From: Micromonospora halophytica
Lineage (GTDB): Bacteria > Actinomycetota > Actinomycetes > Mycobacteriales > Micromonosporaceae
Length of the DNA: 64,000 nucleotides
Direction: 5' to 3'
Assembly: GCF_900090245.1 (NCBI RefSeq)
Contig: NZ_FMDN01000022.1
Span: 1 to 64,000 of the forward strand
Shown one piece after another: positions 23,646 through 31,873 of the stretch. Each line of letters begins with the position of its first letter. Position 1 is the first letter of the stretch. A program made the position numbers and the translations under genes. Below the pieces are notes generated by a model. It searched no databases. It saw nothing but the letters and a program-made list of their open reading frames with translations, and was not told where the DNA came from.

Positions 23646-26183
23646 GTGGCACCCCTGTCCCACCTGCTTCCCGCCGTACGCGCAGTGCCGTTCGTCCGCG
23701 ATCTGGCCCGCCACGGCGCGCGTCCCGCCGTCGTGACGACCGACGGCGTGCTGTCGTACGCCGAACTGGCCGCCCGGGTCGCGCAGATCGCGCGACAGCT
23801 CGGCACCCGCCGGCGGCTGGTCCTGGTGACCAGCGCGAACACGCTCGACGCGCTGGTGGCCTACCTCGGCGCCCTGCACGGCGGGCACCCGGTGCTGCTG
23901 GTCCCCGGCGACGGCCCGGCAGCCGGGACGCTGACCGAGGCGTACGACCCGGACGTGGTGATCGGCCCGACCGACGGCGAATGGACGCTGCACGAACGGC
24001 GGGCAGGGACCGCCCACGACCTGCACCCCGACCTGGCGCTGCTGCTGAGCACCTCCGGGTCGACGGGCTCGCCGAAGCTGGTCCGGCTCTCCCACGACAA
24101 CCTCCAGGCCAACGCCGAGGCGATCGCCGACTACCTGGGCATCCGTGACACCGACCGGGCGATGACCAGCCTGCCGCTGCACTACTGCTACGGCCTGTCG
24201 GTGGTGCACAGCCACCTGGCCCGTGGGGCCGCGCTGGTGCTCACCGACCGCTCGGTCGCCGACGCCTGCTTCTGGGACCTGTTCCGGCACGCACGGGCGA
24301 CCACCTTCGCCGGGGTGCCGTACACGTTCGACCTGCTCGACCGGGTCGGCTTCGCCGCGCTGGAGCTGCCGCACCTGCGCTACGTCACCGTGGCCGGCGG
24401 CCGGCTCGCGCCGGACAAGGTGGTCCGCTACGCCGACCTGGGCCGGCGCAACGGCTGGGACCTGTTCGTCATGTACGGCCAGACCGAGGCGACCGCCCGG
24501 ATGGCGTACCTGCCGCCGGACCTCGCGTCGAGCCGGCCGGAGGCGATCGGCGTGCCGGTGCCGGGCGGGGCCTTCCGCCTCGCCCCGGTGGCCGACCAGC
24601 CGGACGACGTGGGCGAGCTGGTGTACGCCGGCCCGAACGTCATGCTCGGCTACGCCGAGCGCCCGGCCGACCTGGGCTCGGGACGTACCGTCGAGGAGCT
24701 GCACACCGGCGACCTGGCCCGGCGCGGCCCGGACGGCCTGTACGAGATCGTCGGCCGGCGCAGCCGGTTCGCCAAGATCCTCGGCCTGCGGGTGGACCCG
24801 CAGCAGGTGGAGGCGCTGCTCGCCGCGCACGACGTCAGCGCCGCCTGCCTCGGCGCGGACGACGAGCTGCTGGTCGCGCTGGCCGGCGACGCCGACCCGC
24901 AGCGGGTCCGCCGGCTGGTCGGCGACGAGGTCGGCCTGCCGCCGCGCGCGGTACGGGTGCTGCCGGTGGACGCGCTGCCCCGGCTGGCCACCGGCAAGGT
25001 GGACTACCCGGCGCTGCGTACGCTCATCGCGGCTCCCCCGCCCGCCGCGCCGCCCGGCGACGACCTGTGCCGGCTCTACGCCGAGGTGCTCGACCGCACC
25101 GACGTGACCCCGGAGCGCAGCTTCGTCGACCTCGGCGGCGACTCGCTGTCGTACGTCGAGATGTCGGTCCGGTTGGAGCAGGTGCTCGGTCAGCTCCCGC
25201 CGAACTGGCACACCGTGCCGATCGGCGCCCTCCCCGCGCCCAGGGCCGGCCTACCCCGGCACCGCCGAACGTTGGAGACGAGTGTCGCGGTGCGCGCGAT
25301 CGCCATCGTGCTGATCGTCGGCTCGCACATTCCGCTGTTCACCCTCACCGGCGGCGCGCACCTGCTGCTCGGGGTGGCCGGCTTCAACTTCGCGCGGTTT
25401 CAGCTCACCGACGCGGGCCGCACCGACCGGCTGCGCCAGGTCCGCGCCGGGCTGGCCCGGATCGTCCTGCCCACCATGGCCTGGATCGCGGCGATGCTCG
25501 TGGTCACCGACCAGTACCGGCTGAGCACGCTGCTCCTGGCGCACAGCCTCCTCGGCCCGGACGACGGGGCAACCGAGTGGCACTTCTGGTTCATCGAGGC
25601 GCTGGTCTACATCCTGATCGGGGTGGCCGCCCTGCTGGCCGTGCCCCGCATCGACCGGCTGGAACGCCGGCACCCGTTCGCCCTGCCGATGACCCTCGCC
25701 GGGCTGGGGCTGCTCAGCCGGTACGACGTGTTCGACCTGGACGCCCGCCACAACCTGCCCACCGCGCTCGTGGCGTTCTGGCTCTTCGCGCTCGGCTGGG
25801 CCGCCGCCCGCGCCGACGGCGTACGACAGCGGCTGCTGGTGACCGCCGCCGCGGCGGCGACCGTGCCAGGATTCTTCGGCCAGCCCGGCCGGGAGGCGCT
25901 GATCGTGGCCGGATTCGCGCTGCTGATCTGGCTGCCGACCGTGCCGAGCCTCGGGCCGCTGAATCGGGTGGCGAGCGTCCTCGCAGGCAGCTCGCTCTAC
26001 ATCTACCTGACCCACTGGCAGGTCTACCCGCATCTGCGCGACCTGCCGCTGGTCGCCCTGGCGGCCTCGCTGGCGCTGGGCATCGGGTACGCGGCCCTGG
26101 TCAACCGGGTCGGCCGCTGGTTCGCCACCTGCCGCAACAGCCCGTCGTTACGCAGCAGCACGAATTCTTCAACGAAGCGTTGA
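23646..26183 (+). CDS. AMP-dependent acyl ligase, carrier domain and membrane acyltransferase fusion
   Basis: An 845-residue three-part protein. Residues 1-465 are an ANL adenylation domain with P-loop STSGSTGSPK (about 135-144), MYGQTEA, HTGDLARRG and the C-terminal lysine in RLATGKVDY. Residues about 470-535 are a phosphopantetheine carrier with DLGGDSLSY, Ser near 500. Residues about 548-830 are an acyltransferase-3-type membrane domain of around ten helices, opening with TSVAVRAIAIVLIVGSHIPL. It should activate an acyl or amino acid, load it on its own carrier and pass it to an acceptor at or across the membrane. An iron box covers the promoter; GTG 23646 looks leaderless. No siderophore NRPS gene lies nearby. 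Confidence 0.82.
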   Translation: MAPLSHLLPAVRAVPFVRDLARHGARPAVVTTDGVLSYAELAARVAQIARQLGTRRRLVLVTSANTLDALVAYLGALHGGHPVLLVPGDGPAAGTLTEAYDPDVVIGPTDGEWTLHERRAGTAHDLHPDLALLLSTSGSTGSPKLVRLSHDNLQANAEAIADYLGIRDTDRAMTSLPLHYCYGLSVVHSHLARGAALVLTDRSVADACFWDLFRHARATTFAGVPYTFDLLDRVGFAALELPHLRYVTVAGGRLAPDKVVRYADLGRRNGWDLFVMYGQTEATARMAYLPPDLASSRPEAIGVPVPGGAFRLAPVADQPDDVGELVYAGPNVMLGYAERPADLGSGRTVEELHTGDLARRGPDGLYEIVGRRSRFAKILGLRVDPQQVEALLAAHDVSAACLGADDELLVALAGDADPQRVRRLVGDEVGLPPRAVRVLPVDALPRLATGKVDYPALRTLIAAPPPAAPPGDDLCRLYAEVLDRTDVTPERSFVDLGGDSLSYVEMSVRLEQVLGQLPPNWHTVPIGALPAPRAGLPRHRRTLETSVAVRAIAIVLIVGSHIPLFTLTGGAHLLLGVAGFNFARFQLTDAGRTDRLRQVRAGLARIVLPTMAWIAAMLVVTDQYRLSTLLLAHSLLGPDDGATEWHFWFIEALVYILIGVAALLAVPRIDRLERRHPFALPMTLAGLGLLSRYDVFDLDARHNLPTALVAFWLFALGWAAARADGVRQRLLVTAAAAATVPGFFGQPGREALIVAGFALLIWLPTVPSLGPLNRVASVLAGSSLYIYLTHWQVYPHLRDLPLVALAASLALGIGYAALVNRVGRWFATCRNSPSLRSSTNSSTKR

Positions 26184-26208
26184 CAATGCATCGTTGATGG
26201 CGTCTGAT
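26180..26208 (+). promoter_or_regulatory. promoter of the 26215 gene with overlapping palindromes
   Basis: A perfect -35 TTGACA (26180-26185), 17 bp and TCTGAT (26203-26208) end 6 nt before the ATG at 26215, predicting a leaderless transcript. The -35 region overlaps CAACGAAGCGTTG (26170-26182) and ATGCATCGTTG, partial palindromes suited to an autoregulatory operator. The promoter starts inside the 3' end of the acyl-ligase fusion. Confidence 0.6.
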
Positions 26209-26214
26209 GGTGAC

Positions 26215-26619
26215 ATGGAGCAATTCACCGCACCCAACTCCGCCCGGGCCCGGGCCGAGCGCACCTACGCCGCGCTGCACCGGCTCACCGAGCGGCACGC
26301 GGGCACCGACGCGCGCCGACGCCGCCACACGAACCCGTACGTGGCCGACCCGTGGGAGGCCGTCGCCGTCGTCACCGCTCTCGCGGCCGGCGGCGTCGAG
26401 CCGGAGCCCGGTGAGGAACCGGTCGACGGCGACGACCTCACCGCCGCGCTGACCCTGCTGCCACACCTGCGGGCCGAACTGGACACCCTGGAGGCGGGGC
26501 TGCTGTCGCTGGCCCGCGCCCGCGGGCTCACCTGGCAGGCGATCGCGTTCGGCCTCGGACTGGGCAGCGCGCAGGCCGCCAAGCAGCGGTACGAGCGGAT
26601 CGTCGCCCGCACCGCCTGA
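26215..26619 (+). CDS. small DNA-binding protein (HTH), actinobacterial type
   Basis: A 134-residue protein with a charged N-terminus, an alpha-helical middle (about 45-95), and a C-terminal LARARGLTWQAIAFGLGLGS segment followed by AQAAKQRYERI that fits a sigma-70-r4-like or MarR-like helix-turn-helix. ATG 26215 is preferred because the promoter predicts transcription starting there; TTG and ATG codons 6-7 residues upstream also lie in frame. Targets are unknown; palindromes in its own promoter suggest autoregulation. Confidence 0.65.
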   Translation: MEQFTAPNSARARAERTYAALHRLTERHAGTDARRRRHTNPYVADPWEAVAVVTALAAGGVEPEPGEEPVDGDDLTAALTLLPHLRAELDTLEAGLLSLARARGLTWQAIAFGLGLGSAQAAKQRYERIVARTA

Positions 26620-26800
26620 CCGGCAGCCGGATCGGCGGATCGGCGGGCGCGACGTGCGCTCGCAGGCGGCGTCCGCTTCGCTTGGCGGGCGACGGTAGCC
26701 GGCCACGGCCACCAGCACCGAGCACCGGCCACGGGCACCGGGCCGGGGCACCGGGCCGGGGCACCGGGCACTCCGCTCGGGCCCCGGACACAGGCCACAG

Positions 26801-26888
26801 GTCGCCCGGTCACCCGGTCACCCGGTCGCCCCGTCACCCGGTCGCCCCGTCACCCGGTCGCCAGGTCACCCGGTCACCCGGTCACCGA
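26801..26888. repeat. 8-bp tandem repeat, eleven copies
   Basis: Eleven contiguous octamers follow the pattern GTCRCCCG (variants GTCACCCG, GTCGCCCC, GTCGCCAG; the last copy ends GA). A less regular 13-bp repeat (GGCACCGGGCCGG) precedes it at about 26735-26770. The 26620-27340 interval contains no supported gene: these repeats fill its first third and an inverted-repeat element its centre. Confidence 0.85.
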
Positions 26889-26928
26889 TAGCAACGACAG
26901 CTCCGGGGCGGCGAGGCCCCTCCACACG

Positions 26929-27052
26929 CTTTGCTCTGCTGCCATCGGCGCACCAGGCACAGAGCGTGACGCGAGGGTGGGTCGGCGTCGCGCCGACCAA
27001 AACGGAAATAGGCAGCTCATGCCAGTGGTGCGTGGGTGGCAGCAGAGCAAAG
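26929..27052. repeat. MITE-like element with 16-bp terminal inverted repeats
   Basis: CTTTGCTCTGCTGCCA at 26929-26944 is exactly complemented at 27037-27052. Inside, CGCACCA (26949-26955) and TGGTGCG (27025-27031) also pair, and 26980-26998 is a perfect hairpin (8-bp arms, 3-nt loop) followed by AAAA. The 124-bp unit has no coding capacity and could fold into one long branched hairpin. No target-site duplication was recognised. Confidence 0.6.
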
Positions 27053-27340
27053 GCGGCGACACCCCTCCCACCGCCCCACGGCGAAGGTGACGGCGAGTGA
27101 ACATCACCACTGCTCACTGAGCGCGACGAGGGAGGCCGTCGGCGAAGCACCGACCGGCACCCGCGCACGGCTGGGCCCGCGCGATGGCCGGCCGGGAAAC
27201 CGCGACGACAGCAGCCACCGCGCCACCGTCACCCCACCGGCCCGGCCGCCGCCCGTCAATGGGCTGCCGCCTGTCGGCAGGGCCGGCACGGCGGCGGGTG
27301 GCGCTGTCAGACTGGGGCCCGGTCGGGACGGGAGGACGCG

Positions 27341-27694
27341 ATGACCCGCGACGAGATGCTGGCGTACTGCCTGGGCCTGCCGGCGGCCTGGCTGGACCGC
27401 CCCTGGGAGGAGACCGAAGTGGCCAAGGTGGGCAGCCGCATCTTCGCCTTCCTCGGCGCTCCGCACGATCCGCCCCGGGTGTGGGTCAAGTGCGGCCCGG
27501 ACCGGACGCTGGCCGACGAGTGGCTGCACCGGCACCCGGACGATGCCGAGGTTGCTCCCTACCTCGGCCGGTACGGCTGGAACACGCTGCGGCTCGACGG
27601 CGGCATCGGCGACGACGAGCTGTTCGAGGCGGTCGACGCCTCGTACGACGCGGTGGTGGCGAAGCTGCCGAAGCGCGAACGACCCACACCGTGA
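27341..27694 (+). CDS. MmcQ/YjbR family protein
   Basis: A 117-residue protein of the MmcQ/YjbR fold (CyaY-like, often described as DNA-binding). Characteristic segments are ending in VWVKCGPD, the GWNTLRLDGGIGDDEL strand-turn, and the terminal helix DASYDAVVAKLPK. ATG 27341 has GGGAGG. The biochemical role of the family is not settled. It converges with argH. Confidence 0.85.
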   Translation: MTRDEMLAYCLGLPAAWLDRPWEETEVAKVGSRIFAFLGAPHDPPRVWVKCGPDRTLADEWLHRHPDDAEVAPYLGRYGWNTLRLDGGIGDDELFEAVDASYDAVVAKLPKRERPTP

Positions 27695-27702
27695 CGCAGA
27701 AT

Positions 27703-27734
27703 GCGGCGCGCGGGGGAACACCTCCGCGCGCCGC
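27703..27734. terminator. bidirectional terminator between yjbR-like gene and argH
   Basis: A perfect 11-bp inverted repeat (GCGGCGCGCGG with a 10-nt loop) lies in the 57-bp gap between two converging genes and can serve both. Confidence 0.8.
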
Positions 27735-27751
27735 GACCGGCCGTCACGACC

Positions 27752-29215
27752 TCAGCGGGGTACGACCCGCTCGGCGGCCCACTCCCGCCAGCCGGCCAGC
27801 TTGTCCGCCGCGGCGGCGAGCTGGTCGGCGACCGGGCCGGGGCCGGTGGAGCCGGGGGTGGTGCGGGCGGCCAGCGCCGAACGGACCGAGAGCACGTCGC
27901 GCACGCTCGGGTCGAGGTGCTCGCTGACCGTGGCCAGATCGGAGTCGCAGACCTCGTCGAGGGCACAGTCCCGGGCCACGCAGAGCGCCACCAGCTTGCC
28001 GGTGATCTCATGGGCGTCGCGGAACGGCACGCCCTTGCGGACCAGCCAGTCGGCCACCTCGGTGGCCAACGAGAAGCCCACCGGCGCGGCGGCGACCAGC
28101 CGGTCGACCCGCACCGTCATCGTGGAGATCATCCCGGCGAGCGCGGGCAGCAGCAGCTCCAGGGTGTCGACCGCGTCGAAGGCCGGCTCCTTGTCCTCCT
28201 GCATGTCCCGGTCGTACGTCATGGGTAGGCCCTTGAGCATGGTGAGCACGCTCATCAGCCCACCGACGAGCCGGCCAGACTTGCCCCGGGCCAGCTCGGC
28301 GATGTCCGCGTTCTTCTTCTGCGGCATGATCGACGAGCCGGTGGCGAAGGCGTCGTCCAGCTCGACCCAGCCGAACTCCTGCGACGTCCAGAGCACCACC
28401 TCCTCGCCGAGGCGGGACAGGTGCACCCCGACCATCGCGGTGACGAAGAGGAACTCGGCGACGAAGTCCCGGTCGGCGACTGCGTCCATCGAGTTGGCGA
28501 AGGACGTCCGGAAACCCAGCTCCTTGGCGACGGCCACCGGGTCCAGCGGCAGGCCGGAGCCGGCCAGCGCGCCCGCGCCCAGCGGGCTGACCGCCGTCCG
28601 GTGGTCCCAGTCGCGCAGTCGCTCCAGGTCACGCAGCAGCGGCTGAACGTGCGCCAGCAGCCAGTGCCCGAAGGTGACCGGCTGAGCGTGCTGCAGGTGG
28701 GTCATGCCGGGCGCGGCCGTCTCGACGTGCCGCTCTGCCTGCTCCACCAGGGCCTCGGCCAGCTCGACCAGGCGGGCGGCCACGCCCCGGGCGTGGTCAC
28801 GCAGGTAGAGGCGCAGGTCGGTGGCGACCTGGTCGTTGCGGGACCGGCCGGCGCGCAGCTTGCCGCCGAGGCTGCCCAGCCGCTCCAGCAGACCCCGTTC
28901 CAGGGCGGTGTGCACGTCCTCGTCGTCGATGGTCGGACGGAACTGCCCGGAGGCGCAGGCCGCCTCCAGGTCGTCCAACGCGGCCAGGATGCGGCCCAGT
29001 TCCTCCGGGTCGAGCAGCCCCGCGCCCGCCAGCACCCGGGCATGCGCCCGGGAGCCGGCGATGTCGTACGGGGCGAGACGCCAGTCGAACTGGACGCTCA
29101 CCGACAGCCGCGCGAGGGCCTCGGCGGGGCCGCCGGCGAACCGGCCACCCCACAGGCTCGTCCGGTTGGTGGCAGCGCTGTTCTCGGTCAGGCTCTTGTC
29201 GTCCACGCCGCCCAT
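27752..29215 (-). CDS. argH: argininosuccinate lyase
   Basis: Last step of arginine synthesis: cleaves argininosuccinate to arginine and fumarate. The 487-residue protein carries the fumarase/aspartase superfamily signature GSSIMPQKKN, the HLQHAQPVTFGHW segment with the catalytic His region, and SRNDQVATDLRLYLRD. ATG 29215 is chosen; GTG four codons later is possible. It follows argG by 14 bp as the last gene of the arg operon and is followed by a bidirectional terminator. Confidence 0.97.
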   Translation of the reverse strand: MGGVDDKSLTENSAATNRTSLWGGRFAGGPAEALARLSVSVQFDWRLAPYDIAGSRAHARVLAGAGLLDPEELGRILAALDDLEAACASGQFRPTIDDEDVHTALERGLLERLGSLGGKLRAGRSRNDQVATDLRLYLRDHARGVAARLVELAEALVEQAERHVETAAPGMTHLQHAQPVTFGHWLLAHVQPLLRDLERLRDWDHRTAVSPLGAGALAGSGLPLDPVAVAKELGFRTSFANSMDAVADRDFVAEFLFVTAMVGVHLSRLGEEVVLWTSQEFGWVELDDAFATGSSIMPQKKNADIAELARGKSGRLVGGLMSVLTMLKGLPMTYDRDMQEDKEPAFDAVDTLELLLPALAGMISTMTVRVDRLVAAAPVGFSLATEVADWLVRKGVPFRDAHEITGKLVALCVARDCALDEVCDSDLATVSEHLDPSVRDVLSVRSALAARTTPGSTGPGPVADQLAAAADKLAGWREWAAERVVPR

Positions 29216-29229
29216 TGTGGTTCCCACGA

Positions 29230-30435
29230 TCAGGCACCGCCCAGCCGGGCGTCCCGCGCGGCGGCCATCTTGCTGGGCAGGCCCCACAACTGCACGAATC
29301 CCTTCGCCAGCGACTGGTCGAAGGTGTCGCCGGTGTCGTAGGTGGCCATGCCGAAGTCGTAGAGGCTGGCCTCGGAGCGTCGGCCGGTGACGGTGGCCCG
29401 GCCGCCGTGCAGGGTCAGCCGCACCTCGCCGGAGACGTGCCGCTGCGTGTCGTCGATGAACGCGTCGAGGCTGTCCTTGAGCGGGGAGAACCAGAGCCCG
29501 TCGTAGACGAGCTCGCCCCAGCGTTGGTCGACGCCCTTCTTGAACCGGGCCAGGTCCCGCTCGACGGTGACCGCCTCCAGCTCCTGGTGGGCGGTGATCA
29601 GCGCGATCGCGCCCGGGGCCTCGTACACCTCGCGGCTCTTGATGCCGACGAGGCGGTCCTCGACCATGTCGAGCCGGCCCACGCCCTGCGCGCCGGCACG
29701 CCGGTTCAGCTCCAGGATCGCCTGGTACGGGGTGACCGTCTCACCGTCGACGGCGACCGGGACGCCGGCGTCGAAGGTGACGACGACCTCGTCGGCGTCG
29801 CGCGGTTCGGCCGGGTCGGACGTGTACGAGTACAGGTCCTCGACGGGTGCGTTCCAGATGTCCTCCAGGAAGCCCGTCTCGACGGCGCGTCCCCACAGGT
29901 TCTGGTCGATGGAGTACGGCGACTTCGTCGACACGTCGATCGGCAGCCCCTTCTCCTCGGCGAAGGCGATGGCCTTGTCCCGGGTCCAGGCGAAGTCCCG
30001 GGCCGGGGCGACGATCTTCAGGTCGGGAGCGAGCGCGCCCAGGCCGACCTCGAAGCGGACCTGGTCGTTGCCCTTGCCGGTGCAGCCGTGCGACACGATG
30101 GTGCCGCCGTGCTTGCGCGCCGCGGCGACCAGATGCTTGACGATCAGCGGCCGGGACAGCGCGGAGACCAGCGGATAGCGGTCCATGTAGAGGGCGTTGG
30201 CCCGGATGGCCGGCAGGCAGTAGTCGGCGGCGAACTCGTCGCGCGCGTCGACCACCTCGGACTCGACCGCCCCGCAGTCCAGAGCGCGCTGCCGGATGGC
30301 GTCGAGGTCCTCGCCGCCCTGCCCGACGTCGACCGCTACCGCGATCACCTCGGCGCCGGTCTGCTCGGCCAGGTAGGGAATGGCGACAGAGGTGTCGAGA
30401 CCTCCGGAGTACGCCAGGACGACCCGCTCGGTCAT
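29230..30435 (-). CDS. argG: argininosuccinate synthase
   Basis: Joins citrulline and aspartate with ATP. The 401-residue product has the N-type ATP-pyrophosphatase loop AYSGGLDTSV at the N-terminus, then GCTGKGNDQVRFE and DQNLWGRA, all diagnostic. Its ATG overlaps the argR stop by 4 bp, so expression depends on the upstream operon promoter unless an internal one exists. Confidence 0.98.
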   Translation of the reverse strand: MTERVVLAYSGGLDTSVAIPYLAEQTGAEVIAVAVDVGQGGEDLDAIRQRALDCGAVESEVVDARDEFAADYCLPAIRANALYMDRYPLVSALSRPLIVKHLVAAARKHGGTIVSHGCTGKGNDQVRFEVGLGALAPDLKIVAPARDFAWTRDKAIAFAEEKGLPIDVSTKSPYSIDQNLWGRAVETGFLEDIWNAPVEDLYSYTSDPAEPRDADEVVVTFDAGVPVAVDGETVTPYQAILELNRRAGAQGVGRLDMVEDRLVGIKSREVYEAPGAIALITAHQELEAVTVERDLARFKKGVDQRWGELVYDGLWFSPLKDSLDAFIDDTQRHVSGEVRLTLHGGRATVTGRRSEASLYDFGMATYDTGDTFDQSLAKGFVQLWGLPSKMAAARDARLGGA

Positions 30436-30947
30436 GGTGTGGTGCCCCCTTCAACGTTCTCTTCCCGGCGGGCCCAGCCGGCGAGCTTGTCGCCGAGCGC
30501 GGCCCCGCCGTCGGCCTCGCGGGCCACGACGAGGATGGTGTCGTCGCCGGCGATGGTGCCGACGACCTCGGACAGGCCCGCCCGGTCCAACGCGCTGGCC
30601 AGATACTGGGCTGCGCCCGGCGGGGTGCGCAGCACGGCGATGTTGCCGCTGGCGTCGACCCCGTTGAGCAGCTCGCGCAGCAGCCGCACCAGCCGGGCGG
30701 GGGCCGCCTCGGCGTCACGCAGCGGCCGGTGGCCGTCCTCGGGGATGACGTAGACGGCCCGGCCGTCGCCACCACGGGCGGTGACCGCGCCCAGCTCCTT
30801 CAGGTCCCGTGACAGGGTGGCCTGGGTGACCTGGATGCCGTCACCGGCGAGCAGGTCGGCCAGCTCGGTCTGCGAGCGGATCACCTTCTCCCGGATCAGC
30901 TCGACGATGCGGGCGTGCCGGGCGGCGCGGGTCAGCGGGGCGGTCAT
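30432..30947 (-). CDS. argR: arginine repressor
   Basis: A 171-residue ArgR: N-terminal winged helix (VTQATLSRDLKELGA at about 40-54 is the recognition region) and C-terminal arginine-binding oligomerisation domain with the GTIAGDDTILV core motif. It lies inside the arginine operon with 4-bp overlaps on both sides, so it represses its own synthesis through the three ARG boxes upstream of argC. Confidence 0.97.
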   Translation of the reverse strand: MTAPLTRAARHARIVELIREKVIRSQTELADLLAGDGIQVTQATLSRDLKELGAVTARGGDGRAVYVIPEDGHRPLRDAEAAPARLVRLLRELLNGVDASGNIAVLRTPPGAAQYLASALDRAGLSEVVGTIAGDDTILVVAREADGGAALGDKLAGWARREENVEGGTTP

Positions 30948-31873
30948 GGTGTCGATGCCTCCAGGAGAAACGTCAGCAGCGCCTTCTGGGCGTGCAGACG
31001 ATTCTCCGCCTGGTCGAACACGGCGCTGCGCGGCCCGTCGAGCACCTCGTCGGTGATCTCCTCGCCCCGGTGGGCGGGCAGGCAGTGCAGCACGATCGCC
31101 TCCGGCCCGGCGTGGGCGAGCAGCCCGTCGTTGACCTGGTACGGCAGGAACGGGGTGATCCGGTCCAGCCCGTCGTCCTCCTGGCCCATGGAGGTCCAGG
31201 TGTCGGTGGCGACCACGTCCACGCCGCGCACCGCGTCGACGGGGTCGACCAGCACGCGCACCGACGCGCCGGTGCCGGTGGCGATCTTCTCGGCCCGGGC
31301 CACGATCTCCGGGTCTGGGTGGAAGCCGACCGGCCCGGCGATCCGCACGTGCATCCCGGCGGTCGCCCCCGCCAGCAGGTACGAGTGCGCCATGTTGTTC
31401 GCCGCGTCCCCGACGTACGCCAGGGTCCGCCCCTGCGTCGCGCCGAAGCGTTCCCGGACGGTGAGCAGGTCGGCCAGGAGCTGGCAGGGGTGGTAGTCGT
31501 CGGTGAGCGCGTTCACCACCGGCACGCCGGCGTGCGCGGCGACCTCGGCGATCCGGTCGTCGCCGTGGGTGCGCAGCACGATCGCGGCGACGTAGCGGGA
31601 CAGCACCCGGCCGGCGTCGCCCAGCGTCTCGCCCCGCCCGAAGTGGGTGACCTGGGTGTCCACCACGAGGGGATGCCCGCCCAGTTCGGCGATGCCGACG
31701 TCGAAGGAGATCCGGGTACGCAGGCTCTGCTTGTCGAACAGCACCGCCACCGAGCGCGGCCCGGCGAGCGGCTGGTACGCGAACCGGTCGGTCTTCATCC
31801 GCGCGGCGATGTCGAGCACGGCCGACTGCTCGGCGGGGGTCAGGTCGTCGTCACGCAGGAAGTGCCGGATCAT
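30944..31873 (-). CDS. argF: ornithine carbamoyltransferase
   Basis: Makes citrulline from ornithine and carbamoyl phosphate. The 309-residue product shows the carbamoyl-phosphate loop SLRTRISFDVG (S-x-R-T-R type), the HPCQLLAD segment, and the ornithine-side HCLPAHRG motif. The start ATG overlaps the argD stop by 4 bp. Confidence 0.97.
   Translation of the reverse strand: MIRHFLRDDDLTPAEQSAVLDIAARMKTDRFAYQPLAGPRSVAVLFDKQSLRTRISFDVGIAELGGHPLVVDTQVTHFGRGETLGDAGRVLSRYVAAIVLRTHGDDRIAEVAAHAGVPVVNALTDDYHPCQLLADLLTVRERFGATQGRTLAYVGDAANNMAHSYLLAGATAGMHVRIAGPVGFHPDPEIVARAEKIATGTGASVRVLVDPVDAVRGVDVVATDTWTSMGQEDDGLDRITPFLPYQVNDGLLAHAGPEAIVLHCLPAHRGEEITDEVLDGPRSAVFDQAENRLHAQKALLTFLLEASTP

Noticed and set aside
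26929..27110. Short minus-strand frame of 78 codons across the inverted-repeat element
   Set aside because: Lies entirely over palindromic DNA, has no ribosome site, and its translation is dictated by the repeat.
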